Shown: positions 26,250-35,138, counted from the first letter of the stretch. The stretch: 64,000 bases of DNA from Grimontia marina (GCF_900060185.1 NZ_FIZY01000019.1:1-64000); one strand, 5' to 3'. Numbers and translations are program-made. The notes: a model not told the origin generated them from the sequence alone.

Positions 26250-27373
26250 GCGGACACCCTGTTAACGGTCGACAGCAAACCGTCCCTACTCAGTTGAAAA
26301 TCCTGCTTCAATTCGCCTTCCTTAAAGGTGGTGGTAACAGATTCCACATAGTGAATGCCATTGAACGCTGGGCTCGACCCTCGCACATACACCAAGCGCC
26401 TTGCCATCAGCAAAGAACCGTAAGCCAGCACGTCCAACGAGCCTGTCATCTTCAACACGCGAACCGCAGATTGTGCCGCTTTCGCCATGCCGATCAGGGC
26501 TGCCTGAACCGGCGAGTATTTAGCGGTTTCATAGATGTTTTTGGTCTTTAAAGTGATGGGGCGAATCAAGCCCAGTGGCGGATTGAGTGGATTGAAATCT
26601 GGCACTGGAATCGTCAGTGGCATTTTGGTCTGAGGATTCTGAATGGTGATCAGCGGAATGTAGGCTTCCTGTGCGTCATATGAGCCAGACAGCGAGGTCA
26701 CATTACGGTTGGCATCCAAGTCATCATTGAGCGGTTTCTGCACTTTCCCAATACGAACATCCGGCCCCCAATACGCGACAGACACACCAACGGTGTCCGT
26801 GGTTTCTGTATAGAACACATACCCCACGCGATCGGCCAGCGATTGGATATAGGCGAGATCGGTTCCCTGCTGAGTGGGTATGCGGTCTGTCGGTACTGGC
26901 ACATCAATCAACACAGACGGGATAACTTTTGGGACAAGCCCGAGGAACGCATACTTCGCCAACACCAAGTTGATTCGGGCAAAGTCCTGCATGGCGGGAA
27001 AGCGCATAAAGCTGAAATCGAGATAGCTGAGCACATGAGTCAAATCACTTCCGGTCACCGTGATCCGAGATACACCCGGAGCGCTGGCAGGGCTGACATT
27101 GTGTTGGGTGATCACACCGTCCATCAACACACTCTGCTTGCCGTGCATTTCTACCGTAATCACGGTGCGCACCAGAGGGATGGGATTATTGCTGGCAAGC
27201 ATAAAGATCGTGTGCAGCGGCGAATTGTCGTCAATTTCAAACACCAACTGAAAACCAGAAGGCCCCTCGGTTTTGGATTGCACCTCACAGGAAACAAAGG
27301 CGTTAATAACCGCTTTTGAAACCGGAACCGGCGCAACAGGGCCAATGTAGAGGCTCATGACGACATCAGACAT
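26246..27373 (-). CDS. eCIS hub protein, gpD/gp27-like
   Basis: A 375-residue protein related to phage late control protein D and the gp27 part of VgrG. It has two beta-barrel-like domains with 'ITVTGSDLTHVLSYLDFSFMR' and 'TDLAYIQSLADRVGYVFY' (near 160-190), the common hub strand-helix motif. The C-terminal 'HYVESVTTTFKEGELKQDFQLSRDG' is the usual gpD ending. It forms the hub between tube and spike. It overlaps the LysM-like gene's stop by one base (TGATG) and the gpV-like gene by four. Confidence 0.87.
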   Translation of the reverse strand: MSDVVMSLYIGPVAPVPVSKAVINAFVSCEVQSKTEGPSGFQLVFEIDDNSPLHTIFMLASNNPIPLVRTVITVEMHGKQSVLMDGVITQHNVSPASAPGVSRITVTGSDLTHVLSYLDFSFMRFPAMQDFARINLVLAKYAFLGLVPKVIPSVLIDVPVPTDRIPTQQGTDLAYIQSLADRVGYVFYTETTDTVGVSVAYWGPDVRIGKVQKPLNDDLDANRNVTSLSGSYDAQEAYIPLITIQNPQTKMPLTIPVPDFNPLNPPLGLIRPITLKTKNIYETAKYSPVQAALIGMAKAAQSAVRVLKMTGSLDVLAYGSLLMARRLVYVRGSSPAFNGIHYVESVTTTFKEGELKQDFQLSRDGLLSTVNRVSA

Positions 27374-27717
27374 CAGCCCTCCCCATCACCCGAAGAAAGA
27401 GCAATTTTCCGGCCTGGTATTGCCACCAAATCACCGGGGTAGTATTCGAGGTTGGCATCCGCAATGTGCCACCACCGCGATGGCTCCGCGTAATAAGCCG
27501 CCCCCAGCAGATCCAACCTGTCTCCTTCTCTGACCAAAAGCATGGGTGCGGTACCTTCCGCCGCGGGCTCTGGAACAAATCGGCGACTGACAAAGACTCT
27601 CTCGGTGCCATTGCTGTCCATCATCACTTTTAAAGGCGCACCCGCATAACGACTACTTGGCGCAAAGTCTGCGGTCTCGTCGGTATTGCTGAGAAGGTAC
27701 TGGGTAAGATCAGTCAT
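27373..27717 (-). CDS. eCIS LysM-like baseplate adaptor
   Basis: A 114-residue protein. Its C-terminal half has the LysM/gp53-like pattern 'LVREGDRLDLLGAAYYAEPSRWWHIADANLEYYPGDLVAIPGRKI' (given in outline: a D-x-L-L-A-x-x-Y-y-x-d-p-x-x-W-W core), which in contractile machines connects the hub to the tube-base protein. I start at the ATG at 27717, which has a GGGGGCG site 6-8 bases upstream; a TTG at 27732 lies within that site. It follows the tube-base gene by 15 bases and couples to gpD by one base of overlap. Confidence 0.8.
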   Translation of the reverse strand: MTDLTQYLLSNTDETADFAPSSRYAGAPLKVMMDSNGTERVFVSRRFVPEPAAEGTAPMLLVREGDRLDLLGAAYYAEPSRWWHIADANLEYYPGDLVAIPGRKIALSSGDGEG

Positions 27718-27732
27718 GCTATTCGCCCCCAA

Positions 27733-28356
27733 TCATCCATCAACCGCGGGTTTAATGACTTTCGCTGCCTGCTTCTCGATGCCATCTAGGTAATGCAGGA
27801 AGAGCGACGAAGCAGGATGGTCAAAGCCTAAATCATCGACCGACAACACTTGCAGTGACAGGCTGGCTTTGGCACGGATAGGATTTAACTGCGCGCTGAA
27901 AAACTCTTCTGCCACAGAAAGACTACCGACTTTCACAGGCATTCTTCGACGCAATCCCCAGCTGAAAACAGGCAAAGGTTGGGTCATCGGAATAATGGTG
28001 AGCTTGCCTTGTCGCGCCAGCGTGTCATTGTCTAAAAGCTGGCGTTTGGTTGGCGAAATCAGGCTACGAAGCGCAGCGATGTAATGCCCTATTCCGTATT
28101 TCACTGCGTCCTCGTCACCCCGTGACATGGCATCTGTCGCATCGAGAATCGCATCAAACGTAATGGTTTCTTTTGGCGGACCATTGAGGCGCAGTTGTTC
28201 ACTGCGGGTTTCAGAGGTCGATGGTGATTTCACCTCAAACTGGGTATTGAGTGAGTCTGGATTAATCAGCAAAGGAATGGCGCTCATTGGCTCCGCGCTT
28301 TGTGGATCCAATAGCACAATTCCGGCTTTGAGGTAGTTAGGTTTGGAAGACAGCAT
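27733..28356 (-). CDS. eCIS tube-base protein (CIS_tube family)
   Basis: A 207-residue protein resembling the CIS_tube domain at the bottom of eCIS inner tubes (Afp7/Pvc7 N-terminal part). It shows 'LINPDSLNTQFEVK', 'LRLNGPPKETITFDAILDATDAM' in pieces, 'PPVKVGSL'-like strands ('RMPVKVGSLSVAEEFFSAQLNPIRAKASLSLQVL') and a closing helix 'SSLFLHYLDGIEKQA'. In Afp and PVC this domain is joined to LysM; here LysM is the next, separate gene. The start abuts the 69-residue gene (TAAATG). Confidence 0.8.
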   Translation of the reverse strand: MLSSKPNYLKAGIVLLDPQSAEPMSAIPLLINPDSLNTQFEVKSPSTSETRSEQLRLNGPPKETITFDAILDATDAMSRGDEDAVKYGIGHYIAALRSLISPTKRQLLDNDTLARQGKLTIIPMTQPLPVFSWGLRRRMPVKVGSLSVAEEFFSAQLNPIRAKASLSLQVLSVDDLGFDHPASSLFLHYLDGIEKQAAKVIKPAVDG

Positions 28357-28566
28357 TTAGCGCGCCCTCCTGGCTGCAACAGTCCGGGCTAGTTGCCTTG
28401 TCGCTGAAGCCGCCGCTTGCTGCTGTGCCAGCCTTTGATGCTCTGATGAAACGGAGGTCATACCCGGCCAGTTTTCCCGGACGGCATCGGACATCACGCG
28501 ATAAATTTCGCGATAGGAGGCGTTTTCAGCGATATCGATTTGATCGAACCTAATCGTGATTTTCAT
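28357..28566 (-). CDS. Small eCIS protein (69 aa), unknown role
   Basis: Not recognised with certainty. It has one beta strand at the start ('MKITIRFDQIDIAE'), then helix ('YREIYRVMSDAVRENW') and an Ala/Gln/Arg-rich C-terminal helix ending 'RTVAARRAR'. Many eCIS loci carry a short protein of this size (DUF5908-like) beside the tube-base gene. The ribosome site is strong (TAGGAGGATGA before ATG) and it is coupled to the next gene by TAAATG, so it is expressed in the operon. Confidence 0.6.
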   Translation of the reverse strand: MKITIRFDQIDIAENASYREIYRVMSDAVRENWPGMTSVSSEHQRLAQQQAAASATRQLARTVAARRAR

Positions 28567-28574
28567 TCATCCTC

Positions 28575-30176
28575 CTACGGCACCGCGAGGTTGCCCGGAA
28601 TGGTCCACCAAAGCGGTGGCGCTAATGATGGGATCATCCGAACACCGCGATAAATGAGATAACCAATGCCAACGGCAGCAGCCCCTGCAACGACAGGTTT
28701 AACGGCTGGACGCAAATCCGGAATTTCAGGAAGCTCTGGCATACGCCAAGGCTCTGAAGGCGGCTCCACAGGCTGTGGATTCGGCTGCGGGACAACCCTG
28801 GGCACAGTGTGAGGTAGCAATACCGGAACAGGCAAACGAACACGGATTCGCACGCTGCGCGGTGCCCTTCTTCTGCGCGTGTTCCGGCAGCGATAGTAAT
28901 ACACACCATTGGAAGCAGAACCGCCTATGGCAGGCCAAACATCAATATTCTGCAAAGGGTTCGCTACGAAGGGCATGGTCGGAAAGGCGTAAGACCACAT
29001 GGTCGTGGCAGGGCCAATGATCCGCTGGTAATTGGCTATATCCCGGTTCAACTGAGCTTCGGCATCAGCCCGACGACTGTTTAACCAAGAAGCAGGCTTG
29101 ATTTCCCCAACTTCATCAATATAAGGCCCTTGAGGCCATTGCTTGACCATATCAGGTCGCGTTGAACCGGGAATCTGAAAACCGGGGTGACCATTTCCCA
29201 AACAAGGTGTCGTAGGAGAAATCGCTTGGTGAAGTGCGCCACAGAAACCGCCAATCTGGCGGTGTGCAGCGACACCAATCTGACCCATTGTCATGGTCGG
29301 CACGTCACAACCCGCTACGATTGCCCGCTGGATTACTGGAAGTCTTCCATGTCGAGATACGCCATCCAGCAACTTAGCTTGAGGAATAGGTGCTGAAGGC
29401 TGCGGTCGGTTATCGCCAAAGGATTCCACCGCAGATTCTGGGATCAAATAGAGCTTGCTCTCAGGAGTCTCCAGCGACTGCAAATCAGTAAACAGGCTTT
29501 CAACCTCAGACTGTTCCATCATCTCGCCGAGAAATTCAAGGTCGTGGGAAGGTGATTCCGAGCCCACGACTTCCGCAGATTCTGCCGCACCCATCCTTTG
29601 TGGGAAACGTCCGATCAAGCCTTGCGGTGACGACACACTGAAGCGCTTACCCGCAGCAAATGCATCCCCGCCCCGATCAGCCTCTTGCTCGTAAGTGTCA
29701 CCCGCGCCCTGAAGCTTCGAAAACGCGAGCCCGCGGCGCTGCTGCACTACATGCGTCAACTCATGCCCGATCAAACGCAAGCCTTCTGGCGTGTCTGGAC
29801 GATAGAATCCGCTTCCGAAAAACACATCGTTACCCGCAGTAAAGGCTTTGGCCTGAAGTTGTCGGGCGTAGTTTTGTGCCATGCCGCCGGTATAGAAATT
29901 CACATCTGGCAGCGTTGTACCGAAGGTTTGTTCCGCACGCTCTCTTAACGATTGCGGAATCGCACCATCTGGCTGGGTTGCGCTCGAGCTGGATGCAGGA
30001 TTTTTCAAAACTGGGCTATTCGCAGCCGCCTTAGCGGCGCAAGCAGAACAAGTGCCTCCTCTCGGTGCTGCATTCCCACAGCCACATTTTTTCTGAATCA
30101 CAAAGCCGTTTTGCGGAGTATTGACCGCTTTCTCGGCATTGGATTTTTGCGGTGTCAGCGGAGTGAATTCAGCCAT
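28575..30176 (-). CDS. eCIS DUF4157 protein with HELTH motif and possible PD-(D/E)xK nuclease domain
   Basis: A 533-residue protein. Residues 31-46 hold a Cys set (CGCG...CSAC), a possible metal knuckle. Residues about 70-170 are the eCIS-linked DUF4157 domain with HELTH at 138-142 (HExxH) and a downstream 'YEQEAD' that fits a third zinc ligand, as in a metallopeptidase. A linker follows to about 285. Residues about 290-400 show His305, 'RPDM' (340-343) and 'EIKP' (358-361), an arrangement that fits a PD-(D/E)xK nuclease core (inference). An Arg-rich stretch (431-440), a Pro-rich linker and one hydrophobic segment (about 494-510) end the protein. DUF4157 is a known N-terminal partner of eCIS toxin domains, so this is the main cargo candidate. 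It overlaps the AAA+ gene by eight bases. Confidence 0.78.
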   Translation of the reverse strand: MAEFTPLTPQKSNAEKAVNTPQNGFVIQKKCGCGNAAPRGGTCSACAAKAAANSPVLKNPASSSSATQPDGAIPQSLRERAEQTFGTTLPDVNFYTGGMAQNYARQLQAKAFTAGNDVFFGSGFYRPDTPEGLRLIGHELTHVVQQRRGLAFSKLQGAGDTYEQEADRGGDAFAAGKRFSVSSPQGLIGRFPQRMGAAESAEVVGSESPSHDLEFLGEMMEQSEVESLFTDLQSLETPESKLYLIPESAVESFGDNRPQPSAPIPQAKLLDGVSRHGRLPVIQRAIVAGCDVPTMTMGQIGVAAHRQIGGFCGALHQAISPTTPCLGNGHPGFQIPGSTRPDMVKQWPQGPYIDEVGEIKPASWLNSRRADAEAQLNRDIANYQRIIGPATTMWSYAFPTMPFVANPLQNIDVWPAIGGSASNGVYYYRCRNTRRRRAPRSVRIRVRLPVPVLLPHTVPRVVPQPNPQPVEPPSEPWRMPELPEIPDLRPAVKPVVAGAAAVGIGYLIYRGVRMIPSLAPPLWWTIPGNLAVP

Positions 30177-32181
30177 AATTCAAATCCCCCGCTTTGATGG
30201 GACGTTCGAGTTTTTGAAGCTCCGCCGCCGCTGCTTCCATCAACCAGCGCATCGACACGGCTTCATTATGCTGCGCAGCGAGAAACGCACCATTCAGTGC
30301 AACGTTGTGAATGCTGCCGCCAGTAAGATTCAGCTTCGCAAGCCGAGCTGGGTTAACGTCGGAAGCCAATGGTGTTTGGGTCGGGAATACAGAGCGCCAG
30401 ATCCGCTCTCTTTCCGCTGACGCAGGGAAAGGGAAATCGACCACGAAGCGCAGGCGGCGCATGAAAGCTTTGTCGATCTGGGATTTTAGATTGGTGGCGA
30501 GAATCGCCAATCCGTTGAACATTTCGATCCGTTGCAGCAAGTCATCGATACCGATATTGGCGAATCTATCGTTGCTGTTTTTCACTTCGCTTCGCTTGCC
30601 AAACAATGCGTCAGCTTCATCGAAGAAGAGTATGGCTCCACAGCGCTCAGCCGCCTGAAATAAGGCGCGCATTTGCTTCTCGCTTTCGCCAATGTATTTG
30701 CTGATCACACTGGCAAGGTCGATACGGTAAAGATCGAGGTTCAGGGTATTGGCAATCACCTCTGCTGCCATGGTTTTCCCTGTCCCGCTTTCACCGCTGA
30801 ACATGGCGCTAATGCCCATGCCCCGACTCATGCGTTCACGGAATCCCCAGGACTGATAAACACGGCTGCGAAGAGCAACCTGAGAAGCAAGCTGCTCCAA
30901 CATCTTGGTTTGAGATTCCGGCAACACCAGATTCTCCCAGCAGGCTTTGCACTCGATACGTTGGGCGAGTTTTGAAAGCTCTGTTGACGCCCCACGTTGG
31001 CAGATTTGCCAGAGTGCTTTTTCAAAATCTGAGTCATTATTTACGCCACTTTGTGCAGCGGCCACTGAAGCAGAACGGCAAATGTCTGGCTCACTCATCG
31101 AAAATTGTTCGGCCAACCTTGCAGGAAGCTGTTTGTCTTCAACCGGAAGCAATTTTGACCAAATCGACTCCTGCTCTTGCACCGTTGGTCGTTTCACTTC
31201 AAGCGGGAAACTTCTGGTCGAAAGGGCTGCAGGAGAGTTCCCTGTGTCAATCAATACCAGTCCGCGCATTCTAGCAAGAAACTGCTCAGCCAATTTTTGT
31301 TTTGGCGCATCGTCCGCCTCTTCGACCAATAACAGCATGGGTAAAAGGCTCGCCTCACGCAGCCAGAGCCTTGCAAGGGCATCTAAATCGTTCGCGCGGG
31401 AAGGTAGATTAGATGCATTGATGCGTTGTAAACCGATATTTAATTCGGTCGAAATAGAGACCGCCATTGTGCGCTTAGCGAAGGCATCATCTCCAAAAAG
31501 CTCAAACACGGTCGGCGTGTTGTTCATTTCGAAGGGCTGGCTTTGAGAAAGGTAATTTAATGCGGCATCCGACTTTTGGCGCTGGGATGGCATGAGAGAA
31601 ACGGCTGATTCCACATTGGCAGGTTCAAGCAATACGGAAAGACGTTCATCGATGTAACTCAGACCACGGGCAAAATTCACCACCCGCTCATCAGCACTCA
31701 ATATTCCGTCACCAGAACCTAATGGCTGCCATTCCACCAGCAACCAATAACGAAGTGGGGAATGCGGTGAAAAGCTGCTCCAATCGCATTGCGGAATGCG
31801 TGACACACAAAGCATCGCAGTCGGAAATGTATTTGAGTGCTTGTTAGAAAGAGCGGAGCATCGCTCTCCCACCAATGGTTCAAGCGCTGCGGCAACCACC
31901 AAAGCCAATACGCTCTGGTCGCTTTCATTCAGTCCAAACTGGTCATTCAAGACATTGATTGAACTCGGGTTGCCCACTTTAGTTTCAGAACGAAATCGAG
32001 CATTTACGGATGAAACCGATTCCGACGATGTGGTGCTGTCTTCGTCTGACAGCAATTTGAGCGCCCAATCTACCAAGGCGGCTAAATGAGCGTTGTTCAA
32101 CGCCTGCCAACGCTCAAGACATTGCAGCTCTTTGGCTTGTTGCTGCTCAGAAGTAGAAAATTGGATGGACTCAGACATCAT
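30169..32181 (-). CDS. eCIS AAA+ ATPase (Afp15/Pvc15-like)
   Basis: A 670-residue protein. It has an N-terminal all-alpha region (about 1-420) and one C-terminal AAA+ module with Walker A 'GESGTGKTM' (about 460-468), Walker B 'ILFFDEADALFG' (about 512-523), 'FANIGIDDLLQRIE', sensor 1 'LAILATNLK', and 'FMRRLRFVVDFPFP' with the arginine finger pair. Related ATPases in Afp and PVC loci are needed for assembly or cargo loading. The ATG overlaps the DUF4255 gene's stop by four bases, and the gene runs into the DUF4157 gene, so cargo and ATPase are translated together. Confidence 0.88.
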   Translation of the reverse strand: MMSESIQFSTSEQQQAKELQCLERWQALNNAHLAALVDWALKLLSDEDSTTSSESVSSVNARFRSETKVGNPSSINVLNDQFGLNESDQSVLALVVAAALEPLVGERCSALSNKHSNTFPTAMLCVSRIPQCDWSSFSPHSPLRYWLLVEWQPLGSGDGILSADERVVNFARGLSYIDERLSVLLEPANVESAVSLMPSQRQKSDAALNYLSQSQPFEMNNTPTVFELFGDDAFAKRTMAVSISTELNIGLQRINASNLPSRANDLDALARLWLREASLLPMLLLVEEADDAPKQKLAEQFLARMRGLVLIDTGNSPAALSTRSFPLEVKRPTVQEQESIWSKLLPVEDKQLPARLAEQFSMSEPDICRSASVAAAQSGVNNDSDFEKALWQICQRGASTELSKLAQRIECKACWENLVLPESQTKMLEQLASQVALRSRVYQSWGFRERMSRGMGISAMFSGESGTGKTMAAEVIANTLNLDLYRIDLASVISKYIGESEKQMRALFQAAERCGAILFFDEADALFGKRSEVKNSNDRFANIGIDDLLQRIEMFNGLAILATNLKSQIDKAFMRRLRFVVDFPFPASAERERIWRSVFPTQTPLASDVNPARLAKLNLTGGSIHNVALNGAFLAAQHNEAVSMRWLMEAAAAELQKLERPIKAGDLNYG

Positions 32182-33485
32182 GGCACCCCCACTACCTGAG
32201 TCGGGTCGAAAATCGGTGCTCTTTGGGTGAAGTCCGGAGCAACAGGTGGTCGGTCTCGAAGGATAAACCAGCTATCGACACCATCAACACGCAATCTGGC
32301 TGGGTAACTGCCTGCAACCAGCGGCCCGAAGATAAAAACGAGGGTGTTTGTCGCCACTGCGACAGATTCCGCCGTCGCCCCCTCTGAACCGAGCCACATC
32401 ATGACTTGTTGCCCGGGATGAACATGCGGGGTAACGCTTAATGTGACAACCACAGTTTGACCATTTCGCACCACACTGGTGGGTGGTAAGGTCATGGCTG
32501 GGGCGATTTGGGCGGAAAGTTGATTAGATTGTAATGGTTGACCACCAACGTCAGCAGTAAAGAAAAGTGAATAGATACCTGCTGCCCAATTGGCTGCAGC
32601 ATTCGGCAGTGTCACTGACTGCGCGCGTGCTGTTCCGCCCGCCTCTGCATTGATTGTATGTTCCACCTCCTGCGAGATATGAGAGAGCGTAAATCGAGGA
32701 TTCGCGCCATCCAGCGCAAGACCTTCGGTGTCCAGGGTATCTCCCAACCTTGCACTAGGCTGTAAGGCGGGAGGGATAATGCGCGCCAGTTGGGGAACTG
32801 ACGGGACCAGACTTGGCTGGACATCGGGCCCTGTATTTCCGGGGCCAATGGTCAATACCGGAAGCGCTTCCCGCGTGCCCTGTTCAACTTGCATCAACAC
32901 GGTTGATACGCGGTAAGTCGCGGAGGGGCGGTACTGACTTTGCAATGCGCTCCATAACGCGGATTTTTCCGACACAGGCATTGGATGGGGCGCGATACGA
33001 ATCGCCTCAGCCTGATCAGCCAAACCTGTGTCTGCCAGCGCTTGGAGAAGCGGAGGAAGGCCAGCAGCAATCGCGGGTGAAGGGTTTAGCGCAGTTTGAA
33101 TTTCTGCGCGGGTAAACCCCGGATGTTCGTGAAGAATTTGCATGGCATAGCCAAGCAATACATCGTTGTGCAAATCCGCGGTGCTATAGACACTCACGAT
33201 GTAATACAAATCCAGCGGCAGCGGTGTGTTATTGATTCTATCGCCGTCGTTGTTTCGGGTTGGCAAACATTGGTTTGCCCAGGCAGCGTTGACTTCGGTG
33301 TGGTAGAGAAACACATTCAGCGCAGGTGCATTATCTTCTTCCTGCGCCAGCATTTGGTCGGGTGGAAGCGCGTGAACAGGCACATTGGTATTCACCACGG
33401 TTGCCACATCGTGATCGACCAAGCCATCATTCAACAAATCACGGAGAAGTTGAGTGATACCTGCAATCGCCAGCGCGCTGCTCAT
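32178..33485 (-). CDS. eCIS DUF4255 / Pvc16-type tail terminator protein
   Basis: A 435-residue protein. Residues about 1-190 match the DUF4255 (Pvc16 N) domain: 'AIAGITQLLRDLLNDGL', 'PALNVFLYHTEVNAAWAN', 'LPLDLYYIVSVYSTADLHNDVLLGYAMQILHEHPG' in pieces. In Afp this protein caps the tube/sheath end. Residues about 310-435 are beta-rich with Ig-like strands, as in several eCIS members. It overlaps both neighbours by ATGA junctions. Confidence 0.88.
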   Translation of the reverse strand: MSSALAIAGITQLLRDLLNDGLVDHDVATVVNTNVPVHALPPDQMLAQEEDNAPALNVFLYHTEVNAAWANQCLPTRNNDGDRINNTPLPLDLYYIVSVYSTADLHNDVLLGYAMQILHEHPGFTRAEIQTALNPSPAIAAGLPPLLQALADTGLADQAEAIRIAPHPMPVSEKSALWSALQSQYRPSATYRVSTVLMQVEQGTREALPVLTIGPGNTGPDVQPSLVPSVPQLARIIPPALQPSARLGDTLDTEGLALDGANPRFTLSHISQEVEHTINAEAGGTARAQSVTLPNAAANWAAGIYSLFFTADVGGQPLQSNQLSAQIAPAMTLPPTSVVRNGQTVVVTLSVTPHVHPGQQVMMWLGSEGATAESVAVATNTLVFIFGPLVAGSYPARLRVDGVDSWFILRDRPPVAPDFTQRAPIFDPTQVVGVP

Positions 33486-34318
33486 CGTTTGCTCTCCTGA
33501 CGGCCACGAAGGTAATCAGTCAGGCTTACCGGTGGTTTCCAGCTTGGTGTTTTTTTCTCTGGTGCTTTGGGAGCCGGCACGATAGAAACATGGCCGATGG
33601 TCACAGACACTTCGAGATGGTCTTGTAGGCTCCCTTCATTTTCTGGAGAAAACGCTGATTCAATGTGGGAAGCCGATACCTTGTTGTCGGCTTGGGTAGA
33701 ACCTAGTTCATCACCTAATATCGATGCAGCAACCTGCTTGGTGAAGTCACGGCGTTTCGTAGGTTTCTGAAGATTTTCAGGCACAACAGAGGGAGGTTCC
33801 TGCTCTAAATCTCTCAGCTCGGCGAGAGCCATAGCACTTGCAGAATGCTGGCTTACATCGTTTGATGGTACATCTGGTCTAGCGGAAACCATCGATTTGT
33901 TTTCCGTTTCTCTCTGCCGTTCTTGGCTCCCAGACTCTGCATTATGGTCAGGAAATACAGCCTCTATATCTGACGAATAGTCCTTTTGGGGTGAGCGATT
34001 CCCAACGTTCTTTTGAGAAACTGAGGAGGATGAGGGAGCAAGTTCCCTGTTAAAACCATATTCAAGATTCCGGTCAGAGTGGGATATGTTTTCCTCTCGC
34101 ACTGCTGATGATGCTTCGCTCCGCTCACTTTGAGTAGGTTCGGGATTAGTTTTCGTCTTTTCTGGCTCCAACCATTCAGTAACAGCGTCACTCAATGGGT
34201 GAGATACTGCAGGCGAAGTGGCCTCACTCACGTGGGAATAATAAGAACGCACCACAGGTTTGAGCGATTGTTCACCCGAGATATTTCGGCGAAGAAATTG
34301 GCTGAGACCTCGACTCAT
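33482..34318 (-). CDS. Disordered, acidic eCIS-operon protein of unknown role
   Basis: A 278-residue protein with no recognised family. It starts with a basic segment ('MSRGLSQFLRRNIS'). Then comes a long Ser/Glu/Pro/Gln/Asn-rich, low-hydrophobicity region with no predicted core, and a C-terminal strand-like piece ('DHLEVSVTIGHVSIVPAP') before 'PSWKPPVSLTDYLRGRQESKR'. The C-terminal 'VSLxDYLxxR' motif occurs as a short peptide tail in phage/eCIS proteins near the DUF4255 gene. I start at the ATG at 34318, preceded by GAGGAGGGGAAG; a TTG at 34339 lies upstream of that site. It could be a scaffold, adaptor or tape-like protein, but it is not helical enough for a classical tape measure. Confidence 0.6.
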   Translation of the reverse strand: MSRGLSQFLRRNISGEQSLKPVVRSYYSHVSEATSPAVSHPLSDAVTEWLEPEKTKTNPEPTQSERSEASSAVREENISHSDRNLEYGFNRELAPSSSSVSQKNVGNRSPQKDYSSDIEAVFPDHNAESGSQERQRETENKSMVSARPDVPSNDVSQHSASAMALAELRDLEQEPPSVVPENLQKPTKRRDFTKQVAASILGDELGSTQADNKVSASHIESAFSPENEGSLQDHLEVSVTIGHVSIVPAPKAPEKKTPSWKPPVSLTDYLRGRQESKR

Positions 34319-34331
34319 CTTCTTCCCCTCC

Positions 34332-35138
34332 TCACTCAATAATCATCGCAATATGACGACGACGGCGGGCAGGACTCATGGTGAGAATATCCTGACTCGA
34401 CCAGCCATAGGCCATTGCCAGTAAATGCACATCCCAAAGCTGCTTCTCAACACTGGCAGAGAGTTGCGCCCAAAACTGGTTGGCAATATCAAACTGGTGC
34501 AGCGTTTCGGCACCGCAATCCGGACAGACTGAATTCAGAGACACGATGGAAAGAGGTTCAGAAGCCAGCATCCGTTGTTCGAGCTGTTCGAACAGCATTT
34601 CCCACGCATCTTGCGTATTCCCTTTTTCAGCCAGCGCAGAACAGATTTGAGGGAAGTCCTCGGGTTCAATAACCCGCTGTGTAAACTGAAAGAGCATGTC
34701 TTCGCCGTTATCCAGAATATTGAGATCCGAAATGCGGGGTAAACGAAATCGACATGGGATCCCATCGAGAATCACATCGTGATAAACGGGGAGATACGCA
34801 TCCGTATCCAGTGAAGCGTGCACCGCGTCCCAGGCTTTGGAGAGTTCAGGGGACGCGGTACCTAACACTTGCGAAACGGTAAACGAAAGCTGCGTTTTCT
34901 CTCCGCATTCACCGCATTTGGCTTCAACTTCAATGGCATCTCCAAACTGGCGCTGGTAAGCAAGCATCAACAAATGATCACGACCTGCCACTGTCCAGTC
35001 TGGCAGTGTTGGTTTCAACGAATCCGGAACAAACGCGCCCGCCAGTATTGCCGCCCGCTCTTGCGCGTGACGTGCAGAAGCAGCTTCCCAAACTTCCACC
35101 TGGCGGTTATCGTTCAATGCTTGCAACACCATAGCCAT
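34332..35138 (-). CDS. gp26/gp51-like baseplate-assembly protein with two Cys pairs
   Basis: A 268-residue protein related to T4-type hub/baseplate assembly proteins found in eCIS loci. It has two CxxC pairs, 'KCGECGE' (Cys75, Cys78) and 'VCPDCGAET' (about 204-207), which together could hold one zinc. The C-terminal 'LAMAYGWSSQDILTMSPARRRRHI' matches the short conserved tail of these proteins. It lies 10 bases after the tube gene, where Afp-like clusters place assembly factors. Two near starts exist (35138 and 35132); neither has a strong ribosome site. Confidence 0.7.
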   Translation of the reverse strand: MAMVLQALNDNRQVEVWEAASARHAQERAAILAGAFVPDSLKPTLPDWTVAGRDHLLMLAYQRQFGDAIEVEAKCGECGEKTQLSFTVSQVLGTASPELSKAWDAVHASLDTDAYLPVYHDVILDGIPCRFRLPRISDLNILDNGEDMLFQFTQRVIEPEDFPQICSALAEKGNTQDAWEMLFEQLEQRMLASEPLSIVSLNSVCPDCGAETLHQFDIANQFWAQLSASVEKQLWDVHLLAMAYGWSSQDILTMSPARRRRHIAMIIE

